A stretch of 64,000 nt of DNA from DATAEE01 sp036258175 (lineage in GTDB: Bacteria > Acidobacteriota > Vicinamibacteria > Vicinamibacterales > 2-12-FULL-66-21): the NCBI GenBank assembly GCA_036258175.1, contig DATAEE010000273.1:16763-80762 (forward strand). Direction: 5' to 3'. The notes beneath the pieces were generated by a model, which was given only the letters and a program-made list of their open reading frames with translations, did no database searches and was not told the DNA's origin. Positions 27,115 through 35,180 of the stretch are shown one piece after another. Numbering within the stretch: position 1 is the stretch's first letter; every line of letters begins with the position of its first letter. The translations under genes and the position numbers were made by a program.

Positions 27115-27531
27115 GATGACAGCGACTCCTTTCCGCCGCCGACTATCCCGAACTTGTTCGCTCGGCTTTGCAATCGTGTTGCCAGAGTTTCGCCCAGGCA
27201 CACCCACCGCAGTGCCTTGGGACTCGCCGAACGTAAGCTGACGTCGAGAAGGATTGCTGAGTTACTTGGGGGGTGTCCGAAGGGTGTCTTCTCGCTCCGA
27301 ACCCCAGCTATCCGCACTCGACTTTCACCGCTAACTGGCTCATAAACCGCGCTTTACATTCCTTGCCTGTCCTGGGACGTTTCCGAGCTTGCGTCCAGCT
27401 TCCCCATTAGACGCCGGACCCCCCTCATTTGGTTCTTGAATTCGGCGACCGGAGGGTGTCCTTCCTTTAGGACGACAAAACTGTGTCTAAGTGACCACAG
27501 CCGGGTCAGCCGTTTTGACTCTATCGTGGCG
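27115..27531. other. Unassigned 417-bp intergenic region
   Basis: This is the longest gap without a recognised gene. Base composition looks less GC-rich than the flanking genes. On the minus strand a frame without normal family similarity runs from about 27529 to 27353 and ends '...MRGVRRLMGKLDAS...DRQGM' plus stop; its codon use is not typical of neighbours. Two hairpin-like words (GTCCTTCCTTTAGGAC near 27457; GGGGGGTGTCC near 27279) are present. No tRNA signature is found. It could hold a structured RNA or regulatory leader of the dksA-like gene, but I cannot name one. Confidence 0.4.
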
Positions 27532-28119
27532 CTATTGAATGAAGCGGCTGCCGATGGAGGCGTTCGGCACGATGCCCCGCTCGACCAGGAGCTGGTTGTC
27601 CCGCCTGCTGCCCGTGCGCAGCCAGCGCTCGTACAACCGCAGCAGATCCGTGTTCGACGTCAAGGCGCTGCGCTCGCTCACATCGGCGAGGACGTCTGCA
27701 ACGCTGCAGAACTTCGCCGCGAGCTCGGCGAAGATGGATGCGAGCGCTGCTTCCTCGGATCGGCTGAGAGACGCGTATGCGTACTCACCCATGCTGACGT
27801 AGTAATCGATATCAACCGGCTTTTTACTGAGGCTGTCGGAGAAGAACCCCGAAACAAAGAGCGAGGCGTCGCCGAGACTGCGAAGACGCGCGCGCTGTTC
27901 GATGCCGCCGCTTTCGAGTGCCTGCGCAAGCCGCAACGCCAGCGGTTCATCATCGAGCGCCGCGGATCCATTTGCTTCGAAACGAACGAACCCGCACAAC
28001 AGGTTCACGAGATAGAACGACGTCAGCGAACCGACCTCGAGCCGTTGGCGCGCAACGGCAGACTCCACCAGTTCCTTGAAGTATTCCGCCGGCGTCTCGT
28101 CGAAGAGCGGACCGCCCAT
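27532..28119 (-). CDS. Conserved hypothetical protein (195 aa)
   Basis: A 195-residue, mainly helical, acidic protein without signal peptide or membrane segments. It begins 'MGGPLFDETPAEYFKELVESA' and contains 'TSFYLVNLLCGFVRF' and 'SVADVLADVSERS'. I do not recognise a named family or catalytic motif. It diverges from the zinc-binding protein at 28250 across a palindromic ATTATAAT, which could serve as the -10 for both, so the pair may be co-regulated. The translated sequence looks like a genuine protein with normal codon bias. Confidence 0.7.
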   Translation of the reverse strand: MGGPLFDETPAEYFKELVESAVARQRLEVGSLTSFYLVNLLCGFVRFEANGSAALDDEPLALRLAQALESGGIEQRARLRSLGDASLFVSGFFSDSLSKKPVDIDYYVSMGEYAYASLSRSEEAALASIFAELAAKFCSVADVLADVSERSALTSNTDLLRLYERWLRTGSRRDNQLLVERGIVPNASIGSRFIQ

Positions 28120-28220
28120 GTGTATGCGACTCCCTCCGTTTGCCGCCGCCGGCCGGTACGATCCTGCCGGCGCTGACGGTTATGCAAGTCGTGTTCCGGT
28201 AAGTTGTCGTGGGCGCGCCC

Positions 28221-28228
28221 ATTATAAT
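28221..28228. promoter_or_regulatory. Palindromic ATTATAAT usable as -10 in both directions
   Basis: ATTATAAT reads TATAAT on each strand. Plus-strand use would start transcription near 28235, 15 bases before ATG 28250. Minus-strand use would give a leader of about 95 bases for the gene starting at 28119. A GGCGCGCC-like palindrome (GGGCGCGCCC) lies immediately to its left. Confidence 0.5.
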
Positions 28229-28249
28229 TGATGTTTCACGGATTCCGAG

Positions 28250-28906
28250 ATGGCGGAACGTTGTCCTTTATGTGGTACGCGGAAGGCTCGGCGCGCGTGC
28301 CCGGCGCTCGGGCGCGAGATCTGTGCCGTCTGCTGCGGGACGAAGCGGCTCGTGGAAATCGCCTGCCCCTCCGACTGCGGCTGGCTGCGTGCATCGGCCG
28401 CGCATCCGCCGGCCGTTGTCCAGCGGCGACAGGAACGTGATCTCGCGTTCATTTACGGTGCTCTGGGAGAACTCAGCGAACGCCAGGCGCGTCTGTTGTT
28501 GTATCTGCAAGCCCTCGTGAAACAGTGTGCAAAGGCGTCACCGACCGGAATTGCGGGCCTCGCGCCCGTCGTCGACCGTGACATTGCGGATGCGGCCGCG
28601 TCGCTCGCTTCTACGCTCGAGACGTCGGCTAAAGGAATTCTCTACGAACATCACGCCGCGTCTGTACCGGCGCAGCGGCTTGCGGGACATCTGAAGCGCG
28701 GCCTCGAGGAACTCGCTCGAGCGGAACGCGCCATTCCAGACCGCGACATCGCCGCGGCGCTGCGGATGCTGGAAAAACTCGCCGGCGCCGCCGCCGCGGC
28801 GCTCGGTGATGGCGAGCGCAGTTACCTGGATCTCGTGGACCGCGTGATGAAGCCATCGACAGAGGAGTCGAAGGCAGACACCGACTCACGCGTCATCGTC
28901 CCCTAA
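28250..28906 (+). CDS. Conserved protein with N-terminal multi-cysteine zinc module
   Basis: A 218-residue protein. The first about 45 residues carry eight cysteines in CPLCG, ACPA, CAVCCG and CPSDCGWL clusters, a pattern expected to bind one or two zinc ions. The rest is alpha-helical ('ERDLAFIYGALGELSERQARLLLYLQALV') and ends in an acidic tail. I know of similar hypothetical proteins but no established function. It diverges from the 195-residue protein and is convergent with another zinc-ribbon protein whose stop is only 4 bases away. Confidence 0.75.
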   Translation: MAERCPLCGTRKARRACPALGREICAVCCGTKRLVEIACPSDCGWLRASAAHPPAVVQRRQERDLAFIYGALGELSERQARLLLYLQALVKQCAKASPTGIAGLAPVVDRDIADAAASLASTLETSAKGILYEHHAASVPAQRLAGHLKRGLEELARAERAIPDRDIAAALRMLEKLAGAAAAALGDGERSYLDLVDRVMKPSTEESKADTDSRVIVP

Positions 28907-28910
28907 GAAC

Positions 28911-29351
28911 CTAGAACTTGAAGAGATCGTCGAAGGCTTTCCTTGCGCTGGGCGGGCCGGACGAGGTTTTCGTCTCGCGCTCGATGGTGACGCGCGCTTC
29001 GAAGAAGGTGCACGCGTTCTTCGCGTCCTTCGGAGAGATGCGGGCTTCGATTGGCTCCGTGCACTCGAAACGGGCTCCGGTGTCGAAGTGCGCGCACTGC
29101 GCGCAGCTGTGAAGCTCCGCACCGCAGCGCTCGCAGCGAGTATCGAACCCGATCGGCGGTGAGAGCACGTGCCCGCAGCGCGCGCACCGCACGACATCCC
29201 TGAACCCGGGCATGTTCGGCGTCTTCGGGGCGAGGGGTGGTTGGCCGCGAGGCGTGTACTCGCGCTTTTCTGCTGGCGGCTTGCCCTGACCGCGTTCACG
29301 ATCGCGCGGGTCGTCCTGATACCCGCGCTGGCGGTACTTCCGGTCGCTCAT
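28911..29351 (-). CDS. Zinc-ribbon conserved hypothetical protein
   Basis: A 146-residue hydrophilic protein. A disordered, Arg/Pro-rich N-terminus of about 45 residues precedes two paired-cysteine knuckles ('CARCGH', 'CERCGAELHSCAQCAHFDTGARFECTEP'), a rubredoxin/zinc-ribbon arrangement. 'CTFFEARVTIERE' follows. Function unknown; nucleic-acid or ribosome binding would be a guess. ATG 29351 is the first plausible start and lies back to back with the rpmB promoter; a longer frame to 29399 would cover that promoter. Confidence 0.75.
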   Translation of the reverse strand: MSDRKYRQRGYQDDPRDRERGQGKPPAEKREYTPRGQPPLAPKTPNMPGFRDVVRCARCGHVLSPPIGFDTRCERCGAELHSCAQCAHFDTGARFECTEPIEARISPKDAKNACTFFEARVTIERETKTSSGPPSARKAFDDLFKF

Positions 29352-29362
29352 GGAACCTGTTG

Positions 29363-29398
29363 TATAATAGCTGATTCGTGCGGCGACTTCAGGCCGCA
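29363..29398 (+). promoter_or_regulatory. rpmB -10 box and 5'-leader hairpin
   Basis: TATAAT at 29363-29368 predicts a transcription start near 29375. Four bases later the leader can form TGCGGC (29379-29384), loop GACTTCAG, GCCGCA (29393-29398). A ribosome site AGGAAAG precedes the ATG at 29414. The hairpin could be an autoregulatory element for L28, but that is inference. Confidence 0.5.
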
Positions 29399-29413
29399 TC
29401 TAGGAAAGCAGAC

Positions 29414-29605
29414 ATGGCCAAGCGCTGCGAACTCTGCGGGAAGGGCCCCGTCGTGGGCCGGAACATCAGCCACGCGCACAACGTCACGCCGCGGCGGTTC
29501 GAACCGAACCTGCAGCGGGTGAAGGCGCTCGTCAACGGCGCGGTCCGGCGCATCCGCGTCTGCACGCGCTGCCTCCGCTCGAACAAGATCGTCAAAGCCG
29601 CGTAA
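29414..29605 (+). CDS. rpmB: 50S ribosomal protein L28 (zinc-binding form)
   Basis: A 63-residue L28: 'MAKRCELCGKGPVVGRNISHAHNVTPRRFEPNLQRV' and 'RIRVCTRCLRSNKIVKA'. Two CxxC pairs show it is the C+ (zinc-binding) paralogue type. The ATG at 29414 has AGGAAAG about 8 bases upstream. It stands alone with its own promoter and is followed 5 bases later by ridA. Confidence 0.97.
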   Translation: MAKRCELCGKGPVVGRNISHAHNVTPRRFEPNLQRVKALVNGAVRRIRVCTRCLRSNKIVKAA

Positions 29606-29610
29606 CGGCG

Positions 29611-29991
29611 ATGCGGACCGCCGTCTCGACCGACAGCGCGCCGAAGGCGATTGGCCCGTACTCGCAGGCCGTCCGCGCAGGTCAGCTGCTCTTCATCTCG
29701 GGACAGATCCCGATCGATCCCGCGACCGGCAACCTCATTGCCGGTGACATCGCGGCCATGACGCATCGCGTCTTCGCCAACATCAAGGCGATCCTCGCCG
29801 CCGCCGGCGGGACACTCGATCAGGTCGTGCGGACGACCGTGTTCCTGGCGGACATGAATGACTTCGTGGCAATGAATGAGGTGTACGCGACGTACTTCGG
29901 CCAGCCAGCGCCGGCGCGGTCCACCGTCCAGGCCGCACGGCTTCCGAAGGACGCGCGCGTCGAGATCGATGTGATCGCGATCCTCGGCTAG
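29611..29991 (+). CDS. ridA: RidA (YjgF/YER057c/UK114) enamine/imine deaminase
   Basis: A 126-residue protein that hydrolyses reactive enamine/imine intermediates from PLP enzymes. It has 'APKAIGPYSQAVRAGQLLFISGQIPIDPATG', 'TTVFLADMNDFVAMNEVYATYF', the substrate-binding Arg in 'PARSTVQAARLPKDARVEIDVIA' and the conserved acidic end. It starts 5 bases after rpmB and its stop overlaps the convergent rel stop by 4 bases. Confidence 0.95.
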   Translation: MRTAVSTDSAPKAIGPYSQAVRAGQLLFISGQIPIDPATGNLIAGDIAAMTHRVFANIKAILAAAGGTLDQVVRTTVFLADMNDFVAMNEVYATYFGQPAPARSTVQAARLPKDARVEIDVIAILG

Positions 29992-32144
29992 CGTCCAGCT
30001 CTTTCCACGTCGACTACACCCTTAATCGTTCGGAGCGACTTGATCACCTTCTCCAGGTGTTTCATGTCGCGGATCTCGACGGTCATGCGGATGTTGCCGC
30101 GGTTATCGCCGTTCGACGTCGCATCGACGTTCTTGATGTTGGTGTCGATCCCGGCGATCTTCGCGCTGATGTCGGCAAGGATCCCTTTCCGGTCTTCCAC
30201 CTGAATCGACAGGCGGACGATGTACTTGGCGGGATCCCCTTCCTTGTCCCACTCCACGTCGATCCGGCGTTCGGGATCGTAAAGGAGGTTGACGACGTTG
30301 GGGCACGTGGCGGAGTGAACCGACACGCCTTTTCCCCGAGTGATGTAGCCTACGATCTTCTCGCCGCGAATCGGATTGCAGCAGCGCGCGCGAAACACCA
30401 TCAGATCGTCGATCCCGCGGACCTTGATCTTCTGATCGCCAGTCCCCAGCACGCGTTTGACGACTGACGCGATCGCGGTCTCGGGCGGCTTCTCACGAAG
30501 CTGATCCTGGGGCACGAGCTTCGCGAGCACGGTTCGGGGAGCAAGCTTGCCGTACCCGATCGCAGCGAACAGCTCCTCGGCTTTCGCGAGCCCGTTTTCG
30601 CTCGCCGCTCTGGTCAGCGCCTCGGGGTCGAGCACCGATTTGAGGTTGATGTCGAACCGCCTCGCCTCCTTCTCGAACAGCCGGCGGCCGAGCTCGATGC
30701 TGCGCGCTTTTTCCTCCGCGTGGATGAAGTGTTTGATCTTGTTGCGGGCACGCGAGGTGGCAGTGAAGTTGAGCCAGTCGCGGCTCGGCTTATGCCCCGG
30801 CGCAGTGACGATCTCGACGATGTCGCCGTTCTTCAGCCGCGTGCGGAGCGGAACCATCTTGCCATTGACCCGCGCGCCGACGCATCGGTGGCCGACATCC
30901 GTGTGAATGGCGTAAGCGAAATCGATCGGCGTCGCCCCGCGCGGCAGCGCCTTCACTTCTCCCTTCGGCGTGAAGATGTAGACCTCTTCCGGGTACAGCT
31001 CGATCTTGAGGTTGTTGATGAACTCCTGCGGGTCGCGGACTTCCTGCTGCCATTCCAGGAGCTGGCGCAGCCACACGAAATATTGTTCGTCGCGATCCGC
31101 GCCGACGCGCCCTTCTTTGTATTTCCAGTGCGCCGCGATGCCTTCCTCGGCGACACGGTGCATCTCCGCGGTCCGGATCTGTACCTCGAACGGGAACCCA
31201 TGCTCGCTCACGACCGACGTGTGGAGCGCCTGGTAACCGTTCGGCCGCGGCATGCCGATGAAGTCCTTGATGCGGCCTGGCACCGGCGACCAGGTCTGAT
31301 GAATGATGCCGAGCGCGGCGTAGCAGTCCTTGACGGATTCGGTGATCAGGCGGAGCGCGACGAAGTCGTAGACCTGCTCCAGGTCGATCTTCTGTCGCTT
31401 CAGTTTCTGGTGAATGCTGAACAGGCGCTTGATCCGGCCGTCGAGCTCGATCACGGGAACCTGCGCCTCGGTGAGCTTGGCGGAAATCGTCCGCTTCAGC
31501 TCCTCAATCATCCCTTCCGCCGCGCGGCGCCGCCCGTCGACGCGCGCCCGCAACGCTTCGTAGGGCTTCGCCTCAAGGTACTTGAACGCCAGCTCCTCGA
31601 GCTCGTTCTTCACCTTGCTCATGCCGAGCCGGTTCGCGATCGGAGCGTAGATGTCGCGCGTCTCCTGCGCGATCTTGAGGCGGCGCTCCTCAGGCAGATG
31701 GTGCAGGGTCCGCATGTTGTGCAGCCGGTCGGCGAGCTTCACCAGGATGACCCTGATGTCGTCGACCATCGCCAGCAGCATCTTGCGGAAGTTCTCCGCC
31801 TGCCGTTCCTCGCTCGACGAAAACGGGATGGCGCCGAGCTTGGTGACCCCCTCGACCAGATGCGCCACCTCCGGGCCGAAGAGCTCCTGGATGCGCTCGA
31901 TCGGGGTCCGGGTGTCCTCCACCACGTCATGAAGGAGCCCCGCCACGATGGTGACAACGTCGAGGCGCATGTCTGCCAGAACGTCGGCGACCTCCAGCGG
32001 ATGGACGAGGTAAGGTTCGCCGGAATGGCGCACCTGTCCCTTGTGCTCGAACGCGGAGAACACGTAGGCGCGTCGGAGCAGTTCGACGTCGGCGTCCGGG
32101 ATATTGGCCCGGACCTTTTCGACGAGATCCTCGAACCGAATCAT
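29988..32144 (-). CDS. rel: Bifunctional (p)ppGpp synthetase/hydrolase (RelA/SpoT family)
   Basis: A 718-residue long Rel enzyme. The hydrolase HD domain keeps 'HDVVEDT' (His 72, Asp 73, Glu 76, Asp 77), so hydrolysis is likely active. The synthetase domain includes 'YDFVALRLITESVKDCYAALG' and 'RPNGYQALHTSVV'. The TGS domain begins 'YIFTPKGEVKALPRGATPIDFAY' near residue 390 and a C-terminal ACT domain covers the last 75 residues. It controls the stringent response, and a DksA-type partner is encoded 3 kb away. GGTTTAGACACCGGTTCC directly precedes the ATG; a near copy lies at 37290-37306. Confidence 0.95.
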   Translation of the reverse strand: MIRFEDLVEKVRANIPDADVELLRRAYVFSAFEHKGQVRHSGEPYLVHPLEVADVLADMRLDVVTIVAGLLHDVVEDTRTPIERIQELFGPEVAHLVEGVTKLGAIPFSSSEERQAENFRKMLLAMVDDIRVILVKLADRLHNMRTLHHLPEERRLKIAQETRDIYAPIANRLGMSKVKNELEELAFKYLEAKPYEALRARVDGRRRAAEGMIEELKRTISAKLTEAQVPVIELDGRIKRLFSIHQKLKRQKIDLEQVYDFVALRLITESVKDCYAALGIIHQTWSPVPGRIKDFIGMPRPNGYQALHTSVVSEHGFPFEVQIRTAEMHRVAEEGIAAHWKYKEGRVGADRDEQYFVWLRQLLEWQQEVRDPQEFINNLKIELYPEEVYIFTPKGEVKALPRGATPIDFAYAIHTDVGHRCVGARVNGKMVPLRTRLKNGDIVEIVTAPGHKPSRDWLNFTATSRARNKIKHFIHAEEKARSIELGRRLFEKEARRFDINLKSVLDPEALTRAASENGLAKAEELFAAIGYGKLAPRTVLAKLVPQDQLREKPPETAIASVVKRVLGTGDQKIKVRGIDDLMVFRARCCNPIRGEKIVGYITRGKGVSVHSATCPNVVNLLYDPERRIDVEWDKEGDPAKYIVRLSIQVEDRKGILADISAKIAGIDTNIKNVDATSNGDNRGNIRMTVEIRDMKHLEKVIKSLRTIKGVVDVERAGR

Positions 32145-32182
32145 GGAACCGGTGTCTAAACCTCATGATACCGGAACCCGGC

Positions 32183-32212
32183 TTGACGCTGCCTTTTGCG
32201 GCTGACTATACT
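32183..32212 (+). promoter_or_regulatory. Sigma-70-type promoter of the TPR lipoprotein gene
   Basis: TTGACG (32183-32188), an 18-base spacer and TATACT (32207-32212). Transcription would start near 32219, giving a leader of about 35 bases before ATG 32256. It is among the better -35/-10 pairs in the window. Confidence 0.65.
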
Positions 32213-32255
32213 GGCCGGTCCTTCGGCGGATCCGCCCTAATTCATGGGGGAAACA

Positions 32256-33230
32256 ATGCGGACTTCGATGCTCGGCCCGTTTGCGATCGCTCTCTCCGTC
32301 GCCGTCGCGGCCGCGGGCTGCGGCAAGGTGAACGAGCTGAAAGCCAGAAAAACCTTCAAGGACGCCAACGTCCTGTACCAGCAGCAGGAGTACAAGAAGG
32401 CCGCGTCCAAGTACGAGGAGACGATAACGCTCAGCCCCGACATCAGGATTCCGTGCGAAGGCGGCGAGTGCTCCGCGGCCGCTCACTTCTACCTGGCGAA
32501 CAGCTACGACAATCTTTACAAGCCCGCGCGACAGGGGGAGGCCGAGAACGACGCCAACCTGCAGAAGGCGGTCGAGCACTACCGTATCGCGGCCGACAAG
32601 GAACAGAACCCGAAAATGAAGCGGCTCTCGCTTCAGTACCTCGCGGCGGCGTTCGGCCCCGACAAGCTGGCTCAGCCCGACGAAGCGGAGGCGGCATACC
32701 GTCGCATCATCGAACTCTCGCCGAGCGATCCCGAGAACTACTTCGCCCTTGCCAAGATCCACGAAGACGCCGGCAAGTACGAGGAAGCCGAAGCCGCCCT
32801 GATCAAAGCCAAGGAAATGCGGCCCGACGATCCGCAGGTCTACGCGACGATCGCCGGCTTCTACAACCGGCAGGGCGAATTCGACAAGACCGTCGAGGCG
32901 CTGCGCGAGCGCGCCGTCCGCGAACCGAAGAACCCTGAGGCGTACCAGGTGCTCGCGGCATTCTACTGGGAGAAGGCTTACAAGGATTTCCGGCTGAACC
33001 CGAAGGACAAGGGCAAGTACGTCGACGACGGCCTCAAGGCCGCCGATCAGGCGCTCGATCTGAACAAGGACTACCTCGAAGCGCTCGCGTTCAAGAACTT
33101 GCTGCTTCGCGAGAAAGCCAAGCTGACCAAGGACCGCAAGGAGTACGACGCGCTCATCGCGGAGGCCAACCGCCTCCAGCAGCGCGCCGTGGAACTCCAG
33201 AAGAAGAAGACCGCCGGCATCTCGAACTAA
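32256..33230 (+). CDS. TPR-repeat lipoprotein
   Basis: A 324-residue exported protein with lipobox 'VAAAGC' about 20 residues in, so Lgt/LspA should process it. The mature part is a tetratricopeptide array: 'ANVLYQQQEYKKAASKYEETITLSPD', 'EAEAAYRRIIELSPSDPENYFALAKIHEDAGKYEEAEAALIKAKEMRPDDPQVYATIAGFYNRQGEFDKTVE' and more. The last about 85 residues resemble the whole of the next small protein. ATG 32256 follows GGGGGA; the in-frame ATG at 32244 would add four residues. Probable scaffold in envelope protein assembly; partner unknown. Confidence 0.85.
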   Translation: MRTSMLGPFAIALSVAVAAAGCGKVNELKARKTFKDANVLYQQQEYKKAASKYEETITLSPDIRIPCEGGECSAAAHFYLANSYDNLYKPARQGEAENDANLQKAVEHYRIAADKEQNPKMKRLSLQYLAAAFGPDKLAQPDEAEAAYRRIIELSPSDPENYFALAKIHEDAGKYEEAEAALIKAKEMRPDDPQVYATIAGFYNRQGEFDKTVEALRERAVREPKNPEAYQVLAAFYWEKAYKDFRLNPKDKGKYVDDGLKAADQALDLNKDYLEALAFKNLLLREKAKLTKDRKEYDALIAEANRLQQRAVELQKKKTAGISN

Positions 33231-33243
33231 GCGTCCCGGCACG

Positions 33244-33579
33244 ATGCCGGAAACAATCCCGAGCGCGCCTGGAGCCACGAACGATCCAGGCGCGCTTTGC
33301 ACGTACGCCGCCTCCTGTTGGGATCGTGCGTTGCGCGGCTACGGGCTCGACGACACCCGGAAGTCTGCGCTGGTGCAGGATGGACTGAACGCGGTGAGCG
33401 CGGCGCTACGTCTGGCGCCCGGGCATCCTCTCGCGCTCACCTACCAGGTTCTTCTTCTGCGCCTGCTCGCCAGCCTCGAGCGCGATCCGGCGGTACGCGC
33501 GTCGCTGGAGCGCGAAGCCGAAACGTGTCATCGCGCTGCCGTGGAGACACAGAAAGCCGCGCTCATCCCGCGCGCCTGA
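33244..33579 (+). CDS. Small helical protein resembling the C-terminus of the upstream TPR lipoprotein
   Basis: A 111-residue protein with no signal peptide, 13 bases after the TPR lipoprotein gene. 'CWDRALRGYGLD...LVQDGLNAVSAALRLAPGHPLALTYQVLLLRLLASLERDP' follows the same plan as the lipoprotein's 'YWEKAYKDFRLN...YVDDGLKAADQALDLNKDYLEALAFKNLLLREKAKLTKD', with matching gaps and a shared 'A+E..+.AVE.QK' ending. It therefore looks like a partial duplication. It overlaps the convergent CHAD gene by 17 bases. Function unknown. Confidence 0.65.
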   Translation: MPETIPSAPGATNDPGALCTYAASCWDRALRGYGLDDTRKSALVQDGLNAVSAALRLAPGHPLALTYQVLLLRLLASLERDPAVRASLEREAETCHRAAVETQKAALIPRA

Positions 33580-34522
33580 GCCGTCGAACCGCGGGCTGCA
33601 TCGCGAGGGCGCTCGCGGCGGCGAGAACGAGCGCACCCGACGCGACGATGGATCCGATACGTCGCGGGCGCACGGCGGCGCGCGTCGTTTCACATAACTC
33701 CACCAGGTCATCGCGTTCGTCGAGATACCGGCGATGCAGATCGCGGCACTCCGTCTCGAGGTACGCGCGTAGCGCGTCGAACGACGCCGCGTGCTCAGGC
33801 CCTGCTTCGGCGGCGCGTTCGGTCGCCGTCTGCAGAAACACGTGCCGGTCGTGAAGATCGCCGAGCACGTCCTGCACTCTCTTCAACAGACCAAGCGCTC
33901 CGGGGACGTGAAACGTACCGAGCGCCTCGGCCGCTTCCAGCGCGTACCGCAGTTTCTTCGCGGCGATGCGAACCCCGTGGACACGGTTAGGAAAATGGAC
34001 TCCGCCGGCGCGTGCAATCGCCAGACCCAGCGCATCGGTCCGCGTGAGGATCCGATCCGCTAGCGTGGAGGCCCACGGCGCGCCGACCGGTCGAAACCAC
34101 CACGTGCCCCGGCCGTGAGAGCGGATCGGCGCCAGCGTCGCTTTTCGATCCTGCTGCTCGAGGCGTTTGACGGCGCGGCGCAGACGTCGGTCGCGCGACG
34201 CGCGCAGCTCGACCATCAGGCGTTGAAGCGGGACGGCCGCCGCAGGCAACCGCTGAACCGCCGCGATGGCAAGCTCGAGCATGACGTCCAGATCCCGGAT
34301 TCTGCCCAGCGTTCGCCCGGTCCGCCTGAGCCACCGCCTCGCTTTCTCGCGTTCCGGCCCGGCCGATCGCAACAGCGGCAGCGCCTCGCGTAATCGTCGC
34401 GTCGCCACGCGCGCGTCGTGAATCGCGTCATCGTCGCCATCACGGACGCCGGGGAGTTGATCGCGCAACCGATCAATTTGGCTTCGAATGAGGGTTTCTG
34501 GGGAGGTTTGCGCGGTAGTCAC
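33563..34522 (-). CDS. CHAD-domain protein with C-terminal membrane segment
   Basis: A 319-residue protein. The conserved histidine alpha-helical domain appears as paired repeats: 'DAIHDARVATRRLREALPLL' and 'RVHGVRIAAKKLRYALEAAEALG', with the basic residues that bind polyphosphate in characterised CHAD proteins. The last 30 residues hold one hydrophobic helix ('IGSIVASGALVLAAASALAM') before a basic end, so it may be membrane-attached. Start is GTG 34522. A membrane pyrophosphatase gene lies nearby; a link to phosphate storage is only a suggestion. Confidence 0.85.
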   Translation of the reverse strand: MTTAQTSPETLIRSQIDRLRDQLPGVRDGDDDAIHDARVATRRLREALPLLRSAGPEREKARRWLRRTGRTLGRIRDLDVMLELAIAAVQRLPAAAVPLQRLMVELRASRDRRLRRAVKRLEQQDRKATLAPIRSHGRGTWWFRPVGAPWASTLADRILTRTDALGLAIARAGGVHFPNRVHGVRIAAKKLRYALEAAEALGTFHVPGALGLLKRVQDVLGDLHDRHVFLQTATERAAEAGPEHAASFDALRAYLETECRDLHRRYLDERDDLVELCETTRAAVRPRRIGSIVASGALVLAAASALAMQPAVRRLRRAG

Positions 34523-34643
34523 GGTGAGCTCCTGATCGTCGCCTCATGATGTTGCAAGCGACGGTCCCGTCTCATCTGCTCGACGCCGCCTCATCCGCAA
34601 CGTCACTGCGCGCGCTGTTTGCGAGGGCCGCACATGCGCTGGT

Positions 34644-34678
34644 ACAAACGAAAGGCTGCACGACACGGTCGTGCAGCC
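34644..34678 (-). terminator. Intrinsic terminator of the tonB-exbBDD operon
   Basis: On the minus strand: GGCTGCACGAC, loop CGT, GTCGTGCAGCC, then TTTCGTTTGT. The 11-bp stem is perfect (34654-34678) and starts about 28 bases after the stop of the last exbD gene. Bases 34523-34643 between it and the CHAD gene hold nothing I can identify. Confidence 0.88.
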
Positions 34679-34706
34679 CTTGAAATTGATCGGTCGGTCG
34701 CGGAGC

Positions 34707-35180
34707 TTAGTTGGTGCTGGGCGACGCTCCGGCGGCCTGGCGCATGCCGGTCGTGACGATGCCGACCTTCTCGACGCCCGCGCCGCGCGCCGCGTCGATG
34801 ACGGCGACGATCTCGCCGTACCGCAGCGACCCGTCGCCGACGATGAACATCGTCTTCTCTTTGCGCTGCTCAAAGATGTTTCGCAGCCGCTCCTCGAGCT
34901 CGGCCATCGTGACATCGGACTTGTTCACCGAGATGCGGCGATCCGCAGTGTATTCGACGACGATCTGACTGACGTCTGGCGTCTGCTGGCTGGCCGAGCG
35001 CGTCTCGAGCGGCAGGTTGATGTCCACGCCCTTCTGCGTGAGCGGCAGAGCCGCCATGAAGATGATGAGCAGGACAAGTAGCACGTCGATGAGCGGCGTG
35101 ACGTTCATGTCGGCCGTCGCGTGCGGAACTTCCGCCGTGACGACGCGGTCGGCGCCGAAATGCTTGTGTGCGTGCGCCAT
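34707..35180 (-). CDS. exbD: ExbD/TolR-family biopolymer transport protein (second copy)
   Basis: A 157-residue single-span protein. 'ATADMNVTPLIDVLLVLLIIFMAALPL' holds the transmembrane helix with the essential Asp ('PLIDVLLVL') that carries protons. The periplasmic domain follows and ends 'VGIVTTGMRQAAGASPSTN'. It has an N-terminal His-containing extension ('MAHAHKHFG') absent from the other copy. It overlaps the upstream exbD stop by one base and is the last gene before the operon terminator. Confidence 0.93.
   Translation of the reverse strand: MAHAHKHFGADRVVTAEVPHATADMNVTPLIDVLLVLLIIFMAALPLTQKGVDINLPLETRSASQQTPDVSQIVVEYTADRRISVNKSDVTMAELEERLRNIFEQRKEKTMFIVGDGSLRYGEIVAVIDAARGAGVEKVGIVTTGMRQAAGASPSTN

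Noticed and set aside
27115..27531. tRNA or RNase P / tmRNA gene in the large spacer
   Set aside because: No T-loop GTTCGANTC, CCA-adjacent acceptor pairing, or conserved RNase P words were found on either strand.
30720..32159. 479-codon plus-strand frame opposite rel
   Set aside because: No family resemblance; lies wholly antisense to the HD, synthetase and TGS domains of Rel.
34544..34915. 123-codon minus-strand frame across the operon terminator
   Set aside because: It runs through a strong terminator and out of frame with exbD; Ser/Arg-rich shadow.
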